From Brachybacterium vulturis (GTDB lineage: Bacteria; Actinomycetota; Actinomycetes; Actinomycetales; Dermabacteraceae): a stretch of DNA of 64,000 nucleotides. The stretch is taken from NCBI RefSeq assembly GCF_002407185.1, contig NZ_CP023563.1, positions 868,001 through 932,000 on the forward strand. Direction: 5' to 3'. Below the pieces are notes generated by a model. That model worked only from the letters and a program-made list of their open reading frames with translations. It had not been told where the DNA came from and did no database searches. Position 1 is the stretch's first letter. Every line of letters starts with the position of its first letter. Position numbers and translations under genes: made by a program. This document shows positions 17,846-25,740 of this stretch, piece by piece.

Positions 17846-18216
17846 GCCGTCGGTGCGGGCAGACGCGGGGCATGGAGCGGGCCCGGACCGGCGCCCCGGA
17901 GGAGCGCCGACGTCGCCTCGGCCGAGCGGACACGAGACCTCGAAGCAGCCCGGCTCGGCTCGACCGAGCGGTAGTTCGTCACCGGCCGCCGCGGTGCGAT
18001 GCGCCGCCCCACCGGCAAAAGGGCTGGCGACCTGGGAAGCGCGCACGGTCTCCGGCGCCGCCGGTGGTCACGAGAGCGGTGGGGCGACCGGGCGGATGGA
18101 CCGGATGGCCCACCCGAACCGGCATCGGTGTCGAACCATGGAAGGTCCCCGTCCTCTTGCCGGAAAGCTCGCCTGCTCGCACCGCTGCCGTACTCGCCCA
18201 CCTCCCAGGAGCCTCC
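17846..18216. other. Gene-free stretch
   Basis: 371 bases between the RNase J terminator and the small frameshifted gene. All six frames are open only in the Arg/Pro/Gly-rich way expected of random high-GC DNA. I see no RNA gene, repeat or clear promoter. Confidence 0.6.
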
Positions 18217-18398
18217 ATGCACACCATCGAACTGAGTGATCCCGACGGTGATGCCCTCACCATCACGACGGACACCGATGGCGTCTGGATCAGCTGTACG
18301 GCCGGGACGCGGAGGTGACCGTCGGGCCGCTCGCCGCGGCGACTCTTCGTGACAGCCTGGCCCGCCTCGGTGGCCGCGAGCGCAGCATCCGGTCCTGA
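18217..18398 (+). pseudogene. Small gene broken by a frameshift
   Basis: ATG 18217 follows a perfect AGGAG at five bases. The first frame reads a well-formed beta-type segment (MHTIELSDPDGDALTITTDT..., 33 residues) that stops at 18316-18318. From about 18309 the -1 frame continues as AEVTVGPLAAATLRDSL, then ARLGGRERSIRS, ending at a stop at 18396-18398. Both halves have normal amino-acid composition and together would make a protein of about 60 residues. Either the gene carries a one-base deletion (or two-base insertion), the assembly has an error, or a programmed slip joins the frames. I do not recognise the protein family. Confidence 0.55.
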
Positions 18399-18556
18399 CC
18401 GGCCTCCTCCCGCGCGCCCCGGCACGCCCGTGCTCCGCCCCGACGGGACGGGTACGCAGCAGGCTGTCCCGCCGCCGCATCCCCGCCCCGATCGTGTCCG
18501 ACCCCACCCGTCGAGATCGGATCCGGCCGCCTCAGCCGTGCCTGCGGAGCGAGAGA

Positions 18557-19057
18557 ATGGTGGTCATGGCCCCTCACCTCGACCCGCGCGCGACGACCGG
18601 AGCATCAGCCCCTGATGACCTGGCCTTCCGGGCACTGGCAGGCGTCTGGATCATCACCGGTGGTCTGGTCGCGGCAGTGACCGGCCCGCTGGGTCTCGAG
18701 CACGGGTCCTGGTCCGCCGCGTTCCAGGTGCTGGTCGGCGGCGTGCTGCAGGCAGGCCTGGGCGCCGCGCAGCACGCGCTCGCCGGTCCGCGCGCGTCCC
18801 GCGGGACGCTGCTGGCCGAGATCCTCACCTGGAACCTGGGCTGCCTGGCGGTGATCGGCGGGACGGTGCTCGCGGCGCCTGTGCTCGTCGACTTCGGCGG
18901 CCTGCTCCTGGTGGCCACCATGGTGCTGATGATCCGCGCGGTCGGCCGGGGTGCGCAGGGCCCGTCCTGGGCGCTGTGGACCTACCGCGCAGTGCTGCTC
19001 CTGACCATGGTGAGCATCCCGATCGGCCTGGTCCTCGCGCACCTCCGCGCGGCCTGA
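18557..19057 (+). CDS. Small four-helix membrane protein, unknown
   Basis: 166 residues with four clear transmembrane segments (about residues 26-45, 55-72, 88-112 and 140-162) and a short hydrophilic N-terminus. ATG 18557 is preceded by GGAG at seven bases; a second in-frame ATG at 18566 is possible. Nothing identifies its function. The loop between helices 3 and 4 carries Arg-rich residues, and the C-terminus is short. It stands alone on its strand, convergent with the kinase-like gene. Confidence 0.75.
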   Translation: MVVMAPHLDPRATTGASAPDDLAFRALAGVWIITGGLVAAVTGPLGLEHGSWSAAFQVLVGGVLQAGLGAAQHALAGPRASRGTLLAEILTWNLGCLAVIGGTVLAAPVLVDFGGLLLVATMVLMIRAVGRGAQGPSWALWTYRAVLLLTMVSIPIGLVLAHLRAA

Positions 19058-19091
19058 CGCCGCAGCACCGCCGAGCGCGGCCGTGCTCTCG

Positions 19092-19625
19092 TCAGCGGGG
19101 CTCCCAGCGCAGCACCGCGGACACCAGCTCGTCGAGACTCTGCGCGCTGTCCAGGCGCAGCACCGGCACCTCGAGCATCGTCAGCCAGGCCTCGTGAGAG
19201 GCGCGGCTGCGACCGGTGAACCCGGGGTCGTCGTAGCCGCGGGCCCAGGTCAGGAACTCGGCTCGGGCCTCGACGTCGACCGTCTGCCGCGGGTCGCGGA
19301 CCTGCTCGCGGGCCTCGAGCCGACGCAGCCGCTCCGTCGGATCCAGGCTCAGGAACACAACCGCCTCGCAGCGGGCGAGGATCCCGTCGCCCCAGCCGAT
19401 CATCGACCCCGACAGCACCCAGGCCTCGCGCGGGACGAACATCGTGTGCATCAGGGCGGCCCGCTCCTGGGGCGGGCGGGATCGGGTGAAAGGCGGATCC
19501 GTGGGGAACCAGTAGTAGTCGTCGGAATCGGCATGGGGCACGGACCACCGGTCGGCCAGGGCGCGGGCGAGCGTCGTCGTGCCGGAGCCGCTGGCCCCCA
19601 TGACGTGGAGGCGGGAGCGCTGCAT
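19092..19625 (-). CDS. P-loop AAA/nucleotide-kinase-like protein with variant Walker A
   Basis: 177 residues of the small adenylate-kinase-like P-loop family. The Walker A loop near residue 9 reads GASGSGTTT: the usual lysine of GxxGxGK(S/T) is threonine, which I have seen in this subfamily and is not a sequencing accident. DSDDYYWFPTDPPF is the typical following segment, and a lid-like RLEAREQVRDPRQ stretch lies at about residue 105. Cytosolic; likely a kinase or NTPase of a small substrate, not identified. ATG 19625 starts the conserved region (MQRSRLHVMGASGSG). Confidence 0.78.
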   Translation of the reverse strand: MQRSRLHVMGASGSGTTTLARALADRWSVPHADSDDYYWFPTDPPFTRSRPPQERAALMHTMFVPREAWVLSGSMIGWGDGILARCEAVVFLSLDPTERLRRLEAREQVRDPRQTVDVEARAEFLTWARGYDDPGFTGRSRASHEAWLTMLEVPVLRLDSAQSLDELVSAVLRWEPR

Positions 19626-19704
19626 GGAGCCATTGTGCGCAACCGGGACGCGGTGCGCATCTGGGGCCCGACCGAGGCCGGGGTCGGGGCGGGATACTGG
19701 CGGC

Positions 19705-20214
19705 ATGACGGAGGACGCGATCTCCCTGAGGATCCACGGCTCCTCCCGCCAGGAGCTGCGGGCGGAGCTGGCCGCCGCGGGCGTCGAGCTCAACGCCTTC
19801 GCCGAGACGCTGCTCGAGCACCCGTGCTTCGCGCCGGGCCCCGCGCGGACGCTGACGCTCACCCAGCGCACCGTCGACGAGCTCGATCTGTCCGCGGGCG
19901 GCACGCTGCCGCAGGTCATCGCTGCCGCGCAGCAGCAGGGGTTCGAGCTCTGCCCGCCCCAGACGGGACCGTACCTGCGCCTGGCGGTGAGCTCACAGCC
20001 CTCGGCGCCGGACTCGGTGCTCTCCGCCGGGCGGATCCCCCGCGGCGCGCTGCACGTCCTGTCCGCACCGCTGAGCGAGGACGACGAGTACCCGAAGGGG
20101 TTCTACCTGCGGGTGGTCGAGGGGGTGTCATGGCTGCGCGGCTTCCGCTGCGACGACGAGTACCGCTGGCCCCCGGAGGCCACGGTGGTGCTCCGGGTGC
20201 CTCAGGAGGGATGA
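19705..20214 (+). CDS. Conserved hypothetical protein, 169 residues
   Basis: The ATG lies just before the conserved start ISLRIHGSSRQELRAELAAAGVELN. The protein then has an alpha/beta middle (TLTQRTVDELDLSAGGTLPQV; ELCPPQTGPYLRL) and a C-terminal GFYLRVVEGVSWLRGFRCDDEYRW segment. I have seen such proteins annotated as helicase, but no NTP-binding motif is present and I would not use that name. The frame remains open upstream over the divergent kinase-like gene's start, so the shorter start is safer. Function unknown; no operon partner. The last 13 bases overlap the convergent glutaredoxin-like gene. Confidence 0.75.
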   Translation: MTEDAISLRIHGSSRQELRAELAAAGVELNAFAETLLEHPCFAPGPARTLTLTQRTVDELDLSAGGTLPQVIAAAQQQGFELCPPQTGPYLRLAVSSQPSAPDSVLSAGRIPRGALHVLSAPLSEDDEYPKGFYLRVVEGVSWLRGFRCDDEYRWPPEATVVLRVPQEG

Positions 20215-20654
20215 CCAGCGCGCGGGGCGGCCAGGTGCTCGCGCAGCTCCGTCGCGCTCGGGTTGCGCAGCACCTGCGTGCCCAGGAGCACCGTCGGTGT
20301 GAGCTCGTCACCGCCGTTGACGGCGCGGACCCGCGCGTTCGCGTCCTCGTCCCGCCACACGTTCACCCAGGTCACGCGGGGGTCCTTCCCGAGTTGCAGC
20401 AGCAGGCGCTCGCAGTAGAGGCAGCCCGGCTTCCACAGCACCACGGCGTGGTCGGGCGAGATCCGGGCCTCGGCGCGCGCCCAGGGGGTGTGCCGGCCGC
20501 GCCGACCGGACCACACGGCGGCGCCGGCCAGCACGAGGGCCCCGAGCACGCCGGCGATGATCCCCTGGCGCAGGTCGTCCATCGCCATCACCGCAGCCAT
20601 CGCGAGGATCGCGACGGCCACGAGGGCGAGGGACCAGCGCTGCTGACGAGGCAT
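20202..20654 (-). CDS. Membrane-anchored glutaredoxin/mycoredoxin-like protein
   Basis: 150 residues. Two hydrophobic helices (about 8-24 and 31-47) anchor the N-terminus. A thioredoxin-fold domain follows from residue 70 with the redox motif C78-L-Y-C81 in VVLWKPGCLYCERLL, then VNVWRDEDANARVRAVNGGDELTPTVL with the cis-proline. Actinobacterial proteins of this type (mycoredoxin-like, NrdH-like) reduce mixed disulfides with mycothiol. The membrane anchor is the unusual part; orientation cannot be deduced, but few positive charges before helix 1 and the Arg-rich RRGRH after helix 2 suggest the redox domain is cytoplasmic. Confidence 0.83.
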   Translation of the reverse strand: MPRQQRWSLALVAVAILAMAAVMAMDDLRQGIIAGVLGALVLAGAAVWSGRRGRHTPWARAEARISPDHAVVLWKPGCLYCERLLLQLGKDPRVTWVNVWRDEDANARVRAVNGGDELTPTVLLGTQVLRNPSATELREHLAAPRAGHPS

Positions 20655-20675
20655 GAACTCAGCCTACGTCCCGCC

Positions 20676-20729
20676 TCACTGGTAGGACACGAACCAGGGA
20701 CGCGGCTCGACCTCGTAGGTCTGCGTCAT
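20676..20729 (-). CDS. Possible 17-residue peptide
   Basis: MTQTYEVEPRPWFVSYQ, starting 33 bases after the enolase-superfamily gene stop with GAGG about six bases before the ATG. It would be the last cistron of that minus-strand operon. The composition is protein-like (two Trp/Phe, two Tyr) rather than the Arg/Gly/Pro bias of random frames here. It may equally be the remnant of a larger gene. Confidence 0.25.
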   Translation of the reverse strand: MTQTYEVEPRPWFVSYQ

Positions 20730-20761
20730 CGGCCGCCTCGTCGAGATCCCATTCCCGGTGC

Positions 20762-22015
20762 TCAGCCCGAGACCCGCGCCGAGGCGGTGGCCAGCGCGGT
20801 CCCCCGGATCCGCTCCTCGTCGACCCTCACCCCGAGGCCGGGGCCCCGGGGCACGGTCGCGACGGCACCGGTGATGTCCAGGCCCTCCACGTAGAGCTCG
20901 GCGAGCAGCTCCGGGCCGTTGAGCTCGGCGGGCAGCGCCAGGTCCATCGCGCTGAACAGGTGCAGCGCGGCGGCGAAGCCGATCCCGCAGTCCGTCAACC
21001 CGCTGGCCAGGATCTCGATCCCGTGCGCCTGGGCGACCGCCGCGGTGCGCTGCGCCGCGCGCAGTCCGCCGGACTTGCAGACCTTGATCACGACCATGTC
21101 GGCGGCCTCGAGATGCGCCGAGCGGGCGAGGTCGGTGGCGGTGAAGCTGCCCTCGTCGATGGCGAGGGGCAGCGTGAGATCCCGCCGCAGCCGGCGCATC
21201 CCGGCCCAGTCCGTGGACGGGACCGGCTGCTCGATGCACTGGACGGAGGGGATGTCCTCGAGGGCGCGGGCCAGGCGCAGCAGCTGCGAGGGCCGGTAGG
21301 ACTGATTGGCGTCCAGCCAGATCGGCTTGCCGCCGGCCTCCTCCACCACGGCCAGGATCGAGGCGCGATCGGCCTCGAGATCGCCACGGACCTTCACCTT
21401 GAAGGCGTGGTACTCGCGGCTGTCCCGGGCGTGCTCGGCGACCACCTCCGTCGGCCCCACGCCGATGGCGCTGCACAGGGGGATGCGGTCGGCGATCCTG
21501 CCGCCCAGCAGCTGATGGACGGGCAGCCCCGCCAGATGCCCGGCCGCGTCATGGAGGGCGACGTCGATCGCGGCGCGGGCGAAGGGGAAGCCGTTCGAGA
21601 CCGACGGGCTCAGCGCCGTCGACGCACGGCGATGGAACAGCTCGACGTCGAAGGGGGTCAGCCCCTGCAGCAGGGGGGCCAGATCGTGGTGGATCACGTC
21701 CATGATCGTGCGAGCGGTCTCGTAGCTCCAGCTGGGCAGCGCGCGCTGCTCGCCCCAGCCGACCGTCCCGTCGGACGTCTCGATCCGTACGAAGACGACG
21801 TCGCCGAGGGCCCCGGCGGCGCCCACCGGCCCGGACCCCAGGACGAAGTCCCGACGGAAGGGCACGGGGACGTGGAACGTCTCGACGGAGGCGATGACGG
21901 CTCCGCGCCCCGTGATCGCTGCGGTGCTCGGATCTGCCGGGCTCATGTCTGCGGTGCTCGTTTCTGCAGTGCTCGTTCCTGTGCTGCGCGGTCGGGCCTT
22001 CCCATCATCTCTCAC
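20762..22015 (-). CDS. Enolase-superfamily (mandelate racemase/muconate lactonizing) enzyme
   Basis: 417 residues from GTG 22015, which overlaps the preceding dehydrogenase stop (GTGA); ATG 21946 would give 394 and skips a Ser/Thr/Ala-rich stretch. The N-terminal capping domain is followed by the barrel with KVKVRGD (general-base lysines), metal ligands in WLDANQSY, CIEQPVPS and AIDEGSF, and VVIKVCKSGG, with the second base lysine. Members abstract a proton next to a carboxylate to racemise, dehydrate or lactonise acid sugars or amino acids. Pairing with a hydroxyacid dehydrogenase and divergence from a Gfo/Idh-DUF993-epimerase operon point to catabolism of a sugar acid. Exact substrate unknown. 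Confidence 0.88.
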   Translation of the reverse strand: MRDDGKARPRSTGTSTAETSTADMSPADPSTAAITGRGAVIASVETFHVPVPFRRDFVLGSGPVGAAGALGDVVFVRIETSDGTVGWGEQRALPSWSYETARTIMDVIHHDLAPLLQGLTPFDVELFHRRASTALSPSVSNGFPFARAAIDVALHDAAGHLAGLPVHQLLGGRIADRIPLCSAIGVGPTEVVAEHARDSREYHAFKVKVRGDLEADRASILAVVEEAGGKPIWLDANQSYRPSQLLRLARALEDIPSVQCIEQPVPSTDWAGMRRLRRDLTLPLAIDEGSFTATDLARSAHLEAADMVVIKVCKSGGLRAAQRTAAVAQAHGIEILASGLTDCGIGFAAALHLFSAMDLALPAELNGPELLAELYVEGLDITGAVATVPRGPGLGVRVDEERIRGTALATASARVSG

Positions 22016-23013
22016 GCCAGGATCGAGAGTGCGGCCGGGTCCACCCATGACGGTCCGCGGTGCCCGCGGGCGAGGTGGTCCGTGACGTCCTCCAGGACGT
22101 ATCCGGTCAGCGCGCGGTGCCCGTCCGAGGTGTCGCCGGCGATGTGCGGGGTCAGCAGCAGCCCGGGGACCTGCGCCAGGGACTCCGCCAGCTGCGGCGG
22201 CTCGACGTCGTACACGTCCAGCCCGACCCGGAGCCGTCCGGAGACCGCGGCCTCCAGGAGCGCCGCCGTGTCCACCGCGGCCCCGCGGGAGGAGTTCAGG
22301 ACGATGGCACCGTCCGGGATCGCCGCGATCAGCTCGGCGGTGAGCATCCCCTCCGTCGCGGGCGTCGCCGGGACGTGCACGGAGACGATCTCGTTGTCCA
22401 TCACCTCCTCGAGCGACGCCCGGCGCACCCCGAGCTGCTCCGCCCGCGCGGGGGAGAGGAACGGGTCGTGGACGGTGATCTCGGTGCGGAAGGGTGCCAG
22501 CAGCCGGATGAACTCCCTCGCCGTCGAGGACGCGCCGACGATGCCGATGCGTCGGCCGGTGAGCTCGCCGCCGCTGGGCCGATCGGACTTCCACCGCCCC
22601 TGGACCACGTCCGCATGGGACTCGACCAGGTGCCGCGTCAGGGTGAGCACGGCGGAGAGGCAGTACTCGCCCACGGAGGTCGCGATCCTGGGGGCGGCCG
22701 AGAACACGGTGACGTCCTCGAGACTCTCCGGTGGGACCAGATTCTTGATGGTCCCTGCGGCATGGGCGACGATGCCCGGCCCGCCCCGGTCCGTCCCGAG
22801 CAGATCCGCGGGCAGTCGCGGCGTGCCCCAGCTGGTCACGACGATGTCCTGGCCCGGGAGCAGGTCTCGGAGCTCGTCCTCGTCGAGGCCGGACGAGGCC
22901 CATGTCGTCGCGAACTCGTCCTCGAGCCTCGCCCGGGTCGCGGGATGGCAGACGTCCAGTGCCCGCTCGGGGGTCATCGCCATCAGCAGATGCCTCGTGG
23001 TGCTCGGTGACAT
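22012..23013 (-). CDS. D-2-hydroxyacid dehydrogenase family protein (DH1)
   Basis: 333 residues; ATG 23013 follows GGAGG. The NAD-binding domain has GIVGASSTAREF, where the third glycine of GxGxxG is alanine. The catalytic Arg (SSRGAAVD), Glu (DVYDVEPP) and His (LLTPHIAGDTSDGH) of the family are all present. It should interconvert a 2-hydroxy acid and its 2-keto acid with NAD(P). It is the first gene of an operon with the enolase-superfamily enzyme, and has two paralogs in the window (27835 and 38605) that share GWGxP..., HTAGT and the terminal WVDP/PVDP motif. Candidate LacI-type operators lie in the divergent region upstream. Confidence 0.9.
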   Translation of the reverse strand: MSPSTTRHLLMAMTPERALDVCHPATRARLEDEFATTWASSGLDEDELRDLLPGQDIVVTSWGTPRLPADLLGTDRGGPGIVAHAAGTIKNLVPPESLEDVTVFSAAPRIATSVGEYCLSAVLTLTRHLVESHADVVQGRWKSDRPSGGELTGRRIGIVGASSTAREFIRLLAPFRTEITVHDPFLSPARAEQLGVRRASLEEVMDNEIVSVHVPATPATEGMLTAELIAAIPDGAIVLNSSRGAAVDTAALLEAAVSGRLRVGLDVYDVEPPQLAESLAQVPGLLLTPHIAGDTSDGHRALTGYVLEDVTDHLARGHRGPSWVDPAALSILA

Positions 23014-23130
23014 GCGATGTCCTCCGGGAGATCGAGTGGGGTCTCGGGTGGTCACGGACGGGTTCGGCCCGTTCTGTCAGAGATCCTCCTCTGTGTGCGC
23101 AGGGGCGCCGTCGAGGCCGCGATCATATCG

Positions 23131-23143
23131 ACAAGCGCTTGCC
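23131..23143. promoter_or_regulatory. Candidate LacI-type operator A
   Basis: ACAAGCGCTTGCC, containing the perfect palindrome CAAGC-GCTTG with the central CG typical of LacI-family sites. Lies in the 268-base divergent region between the DH1-enolase and Gfo/Idh operons. Confidence 0.6.
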
Positions 23144-23176
23144 CGTCGCGGGGGAACATGCTTGACTATACGGATG

Positions 23177-23189
23177 GAAAGCGGTTGCC
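23177..23189. promoter_or_regulatory. Candidate LacI-type operator B
   Basis: GAAAGCGGTTGCC, same layout as site A (AAGCGnTTnCC) 46 bases away, closer to the Gfo/Idh start. Confidence 0.5.
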
Positions 23190-23281
23190 GCTCGGTGGGG
23201 GCGGAAACGGTCGCCACCGGCGCCCGGACCGCCCGTCGGCCGCCCGGGAACCGGGCATCACAGGAAGCGCAGGAGACAGAC

Positions 23282-24445
23282 ATGGCAGAACGCAGGATCG
23301 GGATCATCGTCAACGGGGCCACCGGCCGCATGGGCTACCGCCAGCACCTGGTGCGCTCGCTGCTCGCGATCCAGGAGCAGGGGGGCGTCGAGCTCGCCGA
23401 CGGCGACCGCTTGGTCCCCGACCTGCTGCTGGTCGGCCGCAACGAGGAGAAGCTCGCCGCGGTCGCCGCGCGTCACGGGCTGACGAACTGGACCACCGAC
23501 GTCGACGAGGCCCTCGCCGACGAGGACTACGAGGTCTACTTCGACGCCCTGGTGACCAACCTGCGCGTCGCGAACCTCAAGAAGGCCATCGCCGCCGGCA
23601 AGGCCATCTACACCGAGAAGCCCACCGCCGAGACCTTCGAGGACGCGCTCGAGCTCGCGCAGCTGGCGAAGCAGCACGGCACCGTCAACGGCGTCGTGCA
23701 CGACAAGCTCTACCTGCCCGGGCTGCTCAAGCTGCGCCGCCTGATCGACTCCGGCTTCTTCGGCGAGATCCTCTCGGTGCGCGGCGAGTTCGGCTACTGG
23801 GTCTACGAGGGCGATTGGCAGACCGCCCAGCGCCCCTCCTGGAACTACCGCTCCGAGGACGGCGGCGGCATCGTCGCCGACATGTTCCCGCACTGGAACT
23901 ACGTCATCGAGGAGCTGTTCGGCCGGATCGAGGACGTCTACGCCCAGACCGCCACCCACATCGGGCAGCGCTGGGACGAGAAGGGCCAGGAGTACACCGC
24001 GACCGCGGATGACGCGGCCTACGGCGTCTTCCGCCTCGAGGGCGGCACCGTGGTGCAGATGAACTCCAGCTGGGACGTTCGCGTCCACCGCGACGAGCTG
24101 GTCGAGTTCCAGGTCGACGGCACCAAGGGCAGCGCCGTGGTGGGCCTGCACGGCGCCCGCGTCCAGCCGCGAGAGGCCACCCCGAAGCCGGTGTGGAACC
24201 CCGACGTCAAGGACTCGCACAACTACTACGAGGACTGGATCGAGGTGCCCGACAACGCCGGGCCCGACGGCTTCGACAACGGCTTCAAGGTGCAGTGGGA
24301 GGACTTCCTGCGCCACTACATCGAAGGCAGGGAGTACCCCTTCGACTTCCTCTCCGGCGCGCGCGGCGTGCGCCTGGCCGAGGCCGGCCTGACCAGCTCC
24401 GCCGAAGGTCGCCGCATCGCCCTCGACCCGCTGACGGAGGTGTGA
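23282..24445 (+). CDS. Gfo/Idh/MocA family oxidoreductase
   Basis: 387 residues. A Rossmann N-terminus with NGATGRMGYRQH and the family motif EKP at YTEKPTAE (about residue 120), then the substrate domain with VVHDKLYLPGLLK and DMFPHWNYVIEELFG, where K and H resemble the usual catalytic pair. The family oxidises sugars or inositols with NAD(P), often at C3. First gene of a three-gene operon (two bases before the next gene; the third overlaps by ATGA). Preceded by two candidate LacI operators. The combination with DUF993 and an epimerase recurs in actinobacteria, but the substrate is not established. Confidence 0.9.
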   Translation: MAERRIGIIVNGATGRMGYRQHLVRSLLAIQEQGGVELADGDRLVPDLLLVGRNEEKLAAVAARHGLTNWTTDVDEALADEDYEVYFDALVTNLRVANLKKAIAAGKAIYTEKPTAETFEDALELAQLAKQHGTVNGVVHDKLYLPGLLKLRRLIDSGFFGEILSVRGEFGYWVYEGDWQTAQRPSWNYRSEDGGGIVADMFPHWNYVIEELFGRIEDVYAQTATHIGQRWDEKGQEYTATADDAAYGVFRLEGGTVVQMNSSWDVRVHRDELVEFQVDGTKGSAVVGLHGARVQPREATPKPVWNPDVKDSHNYYEDWIEVPDNAGPDGFDNGFKVQWEDFLRHYIEGREYPFDFLSGARGVRLAEAGLTSSAEGRRIALDPLTEV

Positions 24446-24447
24446 GC

Positions 24448-25740
24448 ATGGCGGACGCCCTGCAGCTGACCCTGCTGGACGAGGACGGCTCCCTGCGCAC
24501 CCTCCCGCTCGCCCAGGCCCCTGCCTTCGCCCGCCCCATCGCGCCCCTGCGCTCCCGCGTCGTCTACGCGGCGGTGCACGTGGTGCCGCAGGTGCACGGG
24601 GACAACACCCCCGGCGCCCCGGCCGATATCGACTGGGACGCCACCCTCGCCTTCCGCCGCACCATGTGGTCCCGCGGGCTCGGGGTGGCCGACGCGATGG
24701 ACACCGCCCAGCGCAACATGGGCCTGGACCCCGCGGCCACCCGGGAGCTGATCACGCGCTCGGCCGACGCCGCCCGCGAGGCGCTCGCCGATCCGGAGAT
24801 CGCCGCCGTGTTCCCGGCCGACGCGACGGTGAGCGACCTGATGGTCGCCGGGGTGAACACCGATCAGCGCAGCGAGCATTCGCTGAGCCTGGACGAGATC
24901 GCCGAGGCCTACATCGAGCAGCTGGAGGCCACCGAGGCCACCGGTGCGGGGGCGGTGCTGATGGCCAGCCGCCACCTCGCCCGCACGGCGACCACGGCCG
25001 CCGAGTACGAGGAGGTCTACCGCCGGGTGCTCGACGCCGCGAGCGGGCCGGTGGTCCTGCACTGGCTGGGCACCGTCTTCGACCCGCAGCTGGGAGGCTA
25101 TTTCGGATCGGAGGATCCCGCCGTCGGGGCGGACACCCTGCTCCGGATCATCGAGGCGGACCCCTCGAAGATCCGCGGCGTGAAGATGAGCCTGCTGGAC
25201 GACGCCGCGGAGATCGCCGTGCGCGAGCGGCTCCCCGAAGGGGTCCGCATGCTCACCGGCGACGACTTCCACTTCTCCCACCTCATCGTGGGTGACGGCA
25301 CCTGCACCACCGAGGCCGGGGGAGAGCAGGTGGCCGGGGAGTACTCCGACGCCCTGCTCGGGGCCTTCGCCGCCACCGCGCCAGCGGCCTCGGCCGCGGT
25401 GCAGGCGCTCGACGCCGGGGACCCGGCCGAGGCCTCCCGGATCCTGGACGCCTCCGAGGAGCTGGGACGGCACATCTTCTCCGCCCCCACCTTCCACTAC
25501 AAGACCGGGGTGGCGTTCCTGGCCTGGCTGAACGGCCACCAGCAGGCGTTCACCATGGTGGGCGGCATGCACAGCGCCCGCAGCCTCCCCCACCTCTCGC
25601 GCACCATCGAGCTCGCCGCCACCACCGGCAACCTCGAACAACCGGCGCTGGCCGCCGAGCGCTGGCACTCGATGCTGCGCCTCGCCGGATACGACCTCGA
25701 TGCGGCGGCACGGACCGCCGGGGCAGGAGATGCCGCATGA
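24448..25740 (+). CDS. DUF993 (dihydrodipicolinate-synthase-like) protein
   Basis: 430 residues of the DUF993 family, related to class I aldolases of the DapA group. The barrel-like core includes GAGAVLMASRHLART, VVLHWLGTVFDPQLGGYFG, and IRGVKMSLLDD with K246 at the position expected for the Schiff-base lysine; LTGDDFHFSHLIVGDG follows. It would cleave or form a carbon-carbon bond in a keto-sugar acid, if the resemblance holds. It starts two bases after the oxidoreductase stop and overlaps the epimerase start. Cytosolic. The reaction has not been shown for this family as far as I know. Confidence 0.85.
   Translation: MADALQLTLLDEDGSLRTLPLAQAPAFARPIAPLRSRVVYAAVHVVPQVHGDNTPGAPADIDWDATLAFRRTMWSRGLGVADAMDTAQRNMGLDPAATRELITRSADAAREALADPEIAAVFPADATVSDLMVAGVNTDQRSEHSLSLDEIAEAYIEQLEATEATGAGAVLMASRHLARTATTAAEYEEVYRRVLDAASGPVVLHWLGTVFDPQLGGYFGSEDPAVGADTLLRIIEADPSKIRGVKMSLLDDAAEIAVRERLPEGVRMLTGDDFHFSHLIVGDGTCTTEAGGEQVAGEYSDALLGAFAATAPAASAAVQALDAGDPAEASRILDASEELGRHIFSAPTFHYKTGVAFLAWLNGHQQAFTMVGGMHSARSLPHLSRTIELAATTGNLEQPALAAERWHSMLRLAGYDLDAAARTAGAGDAA

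Noticed and set aside
15060..17933. Very long open frame antisense to RNase J and the upstream operon
   Set aside because: Shadow of coding genes at 70% GC; composition is His/Gly/Asp/Arg-biased and the opposite strand holds a certain RNase J.
19705..20214. Helicase annotation for the 169-residue protein
   Set aside because: No Walker or helicase motif is present.
20960..24445. 1161-codon plus-strand frame across the DH1 and enolase genes
   Set aside because: Only the part from 23282 encodes the oxidoreductase; the earlier part is antisense to two recognisable minus-strand enzymes.
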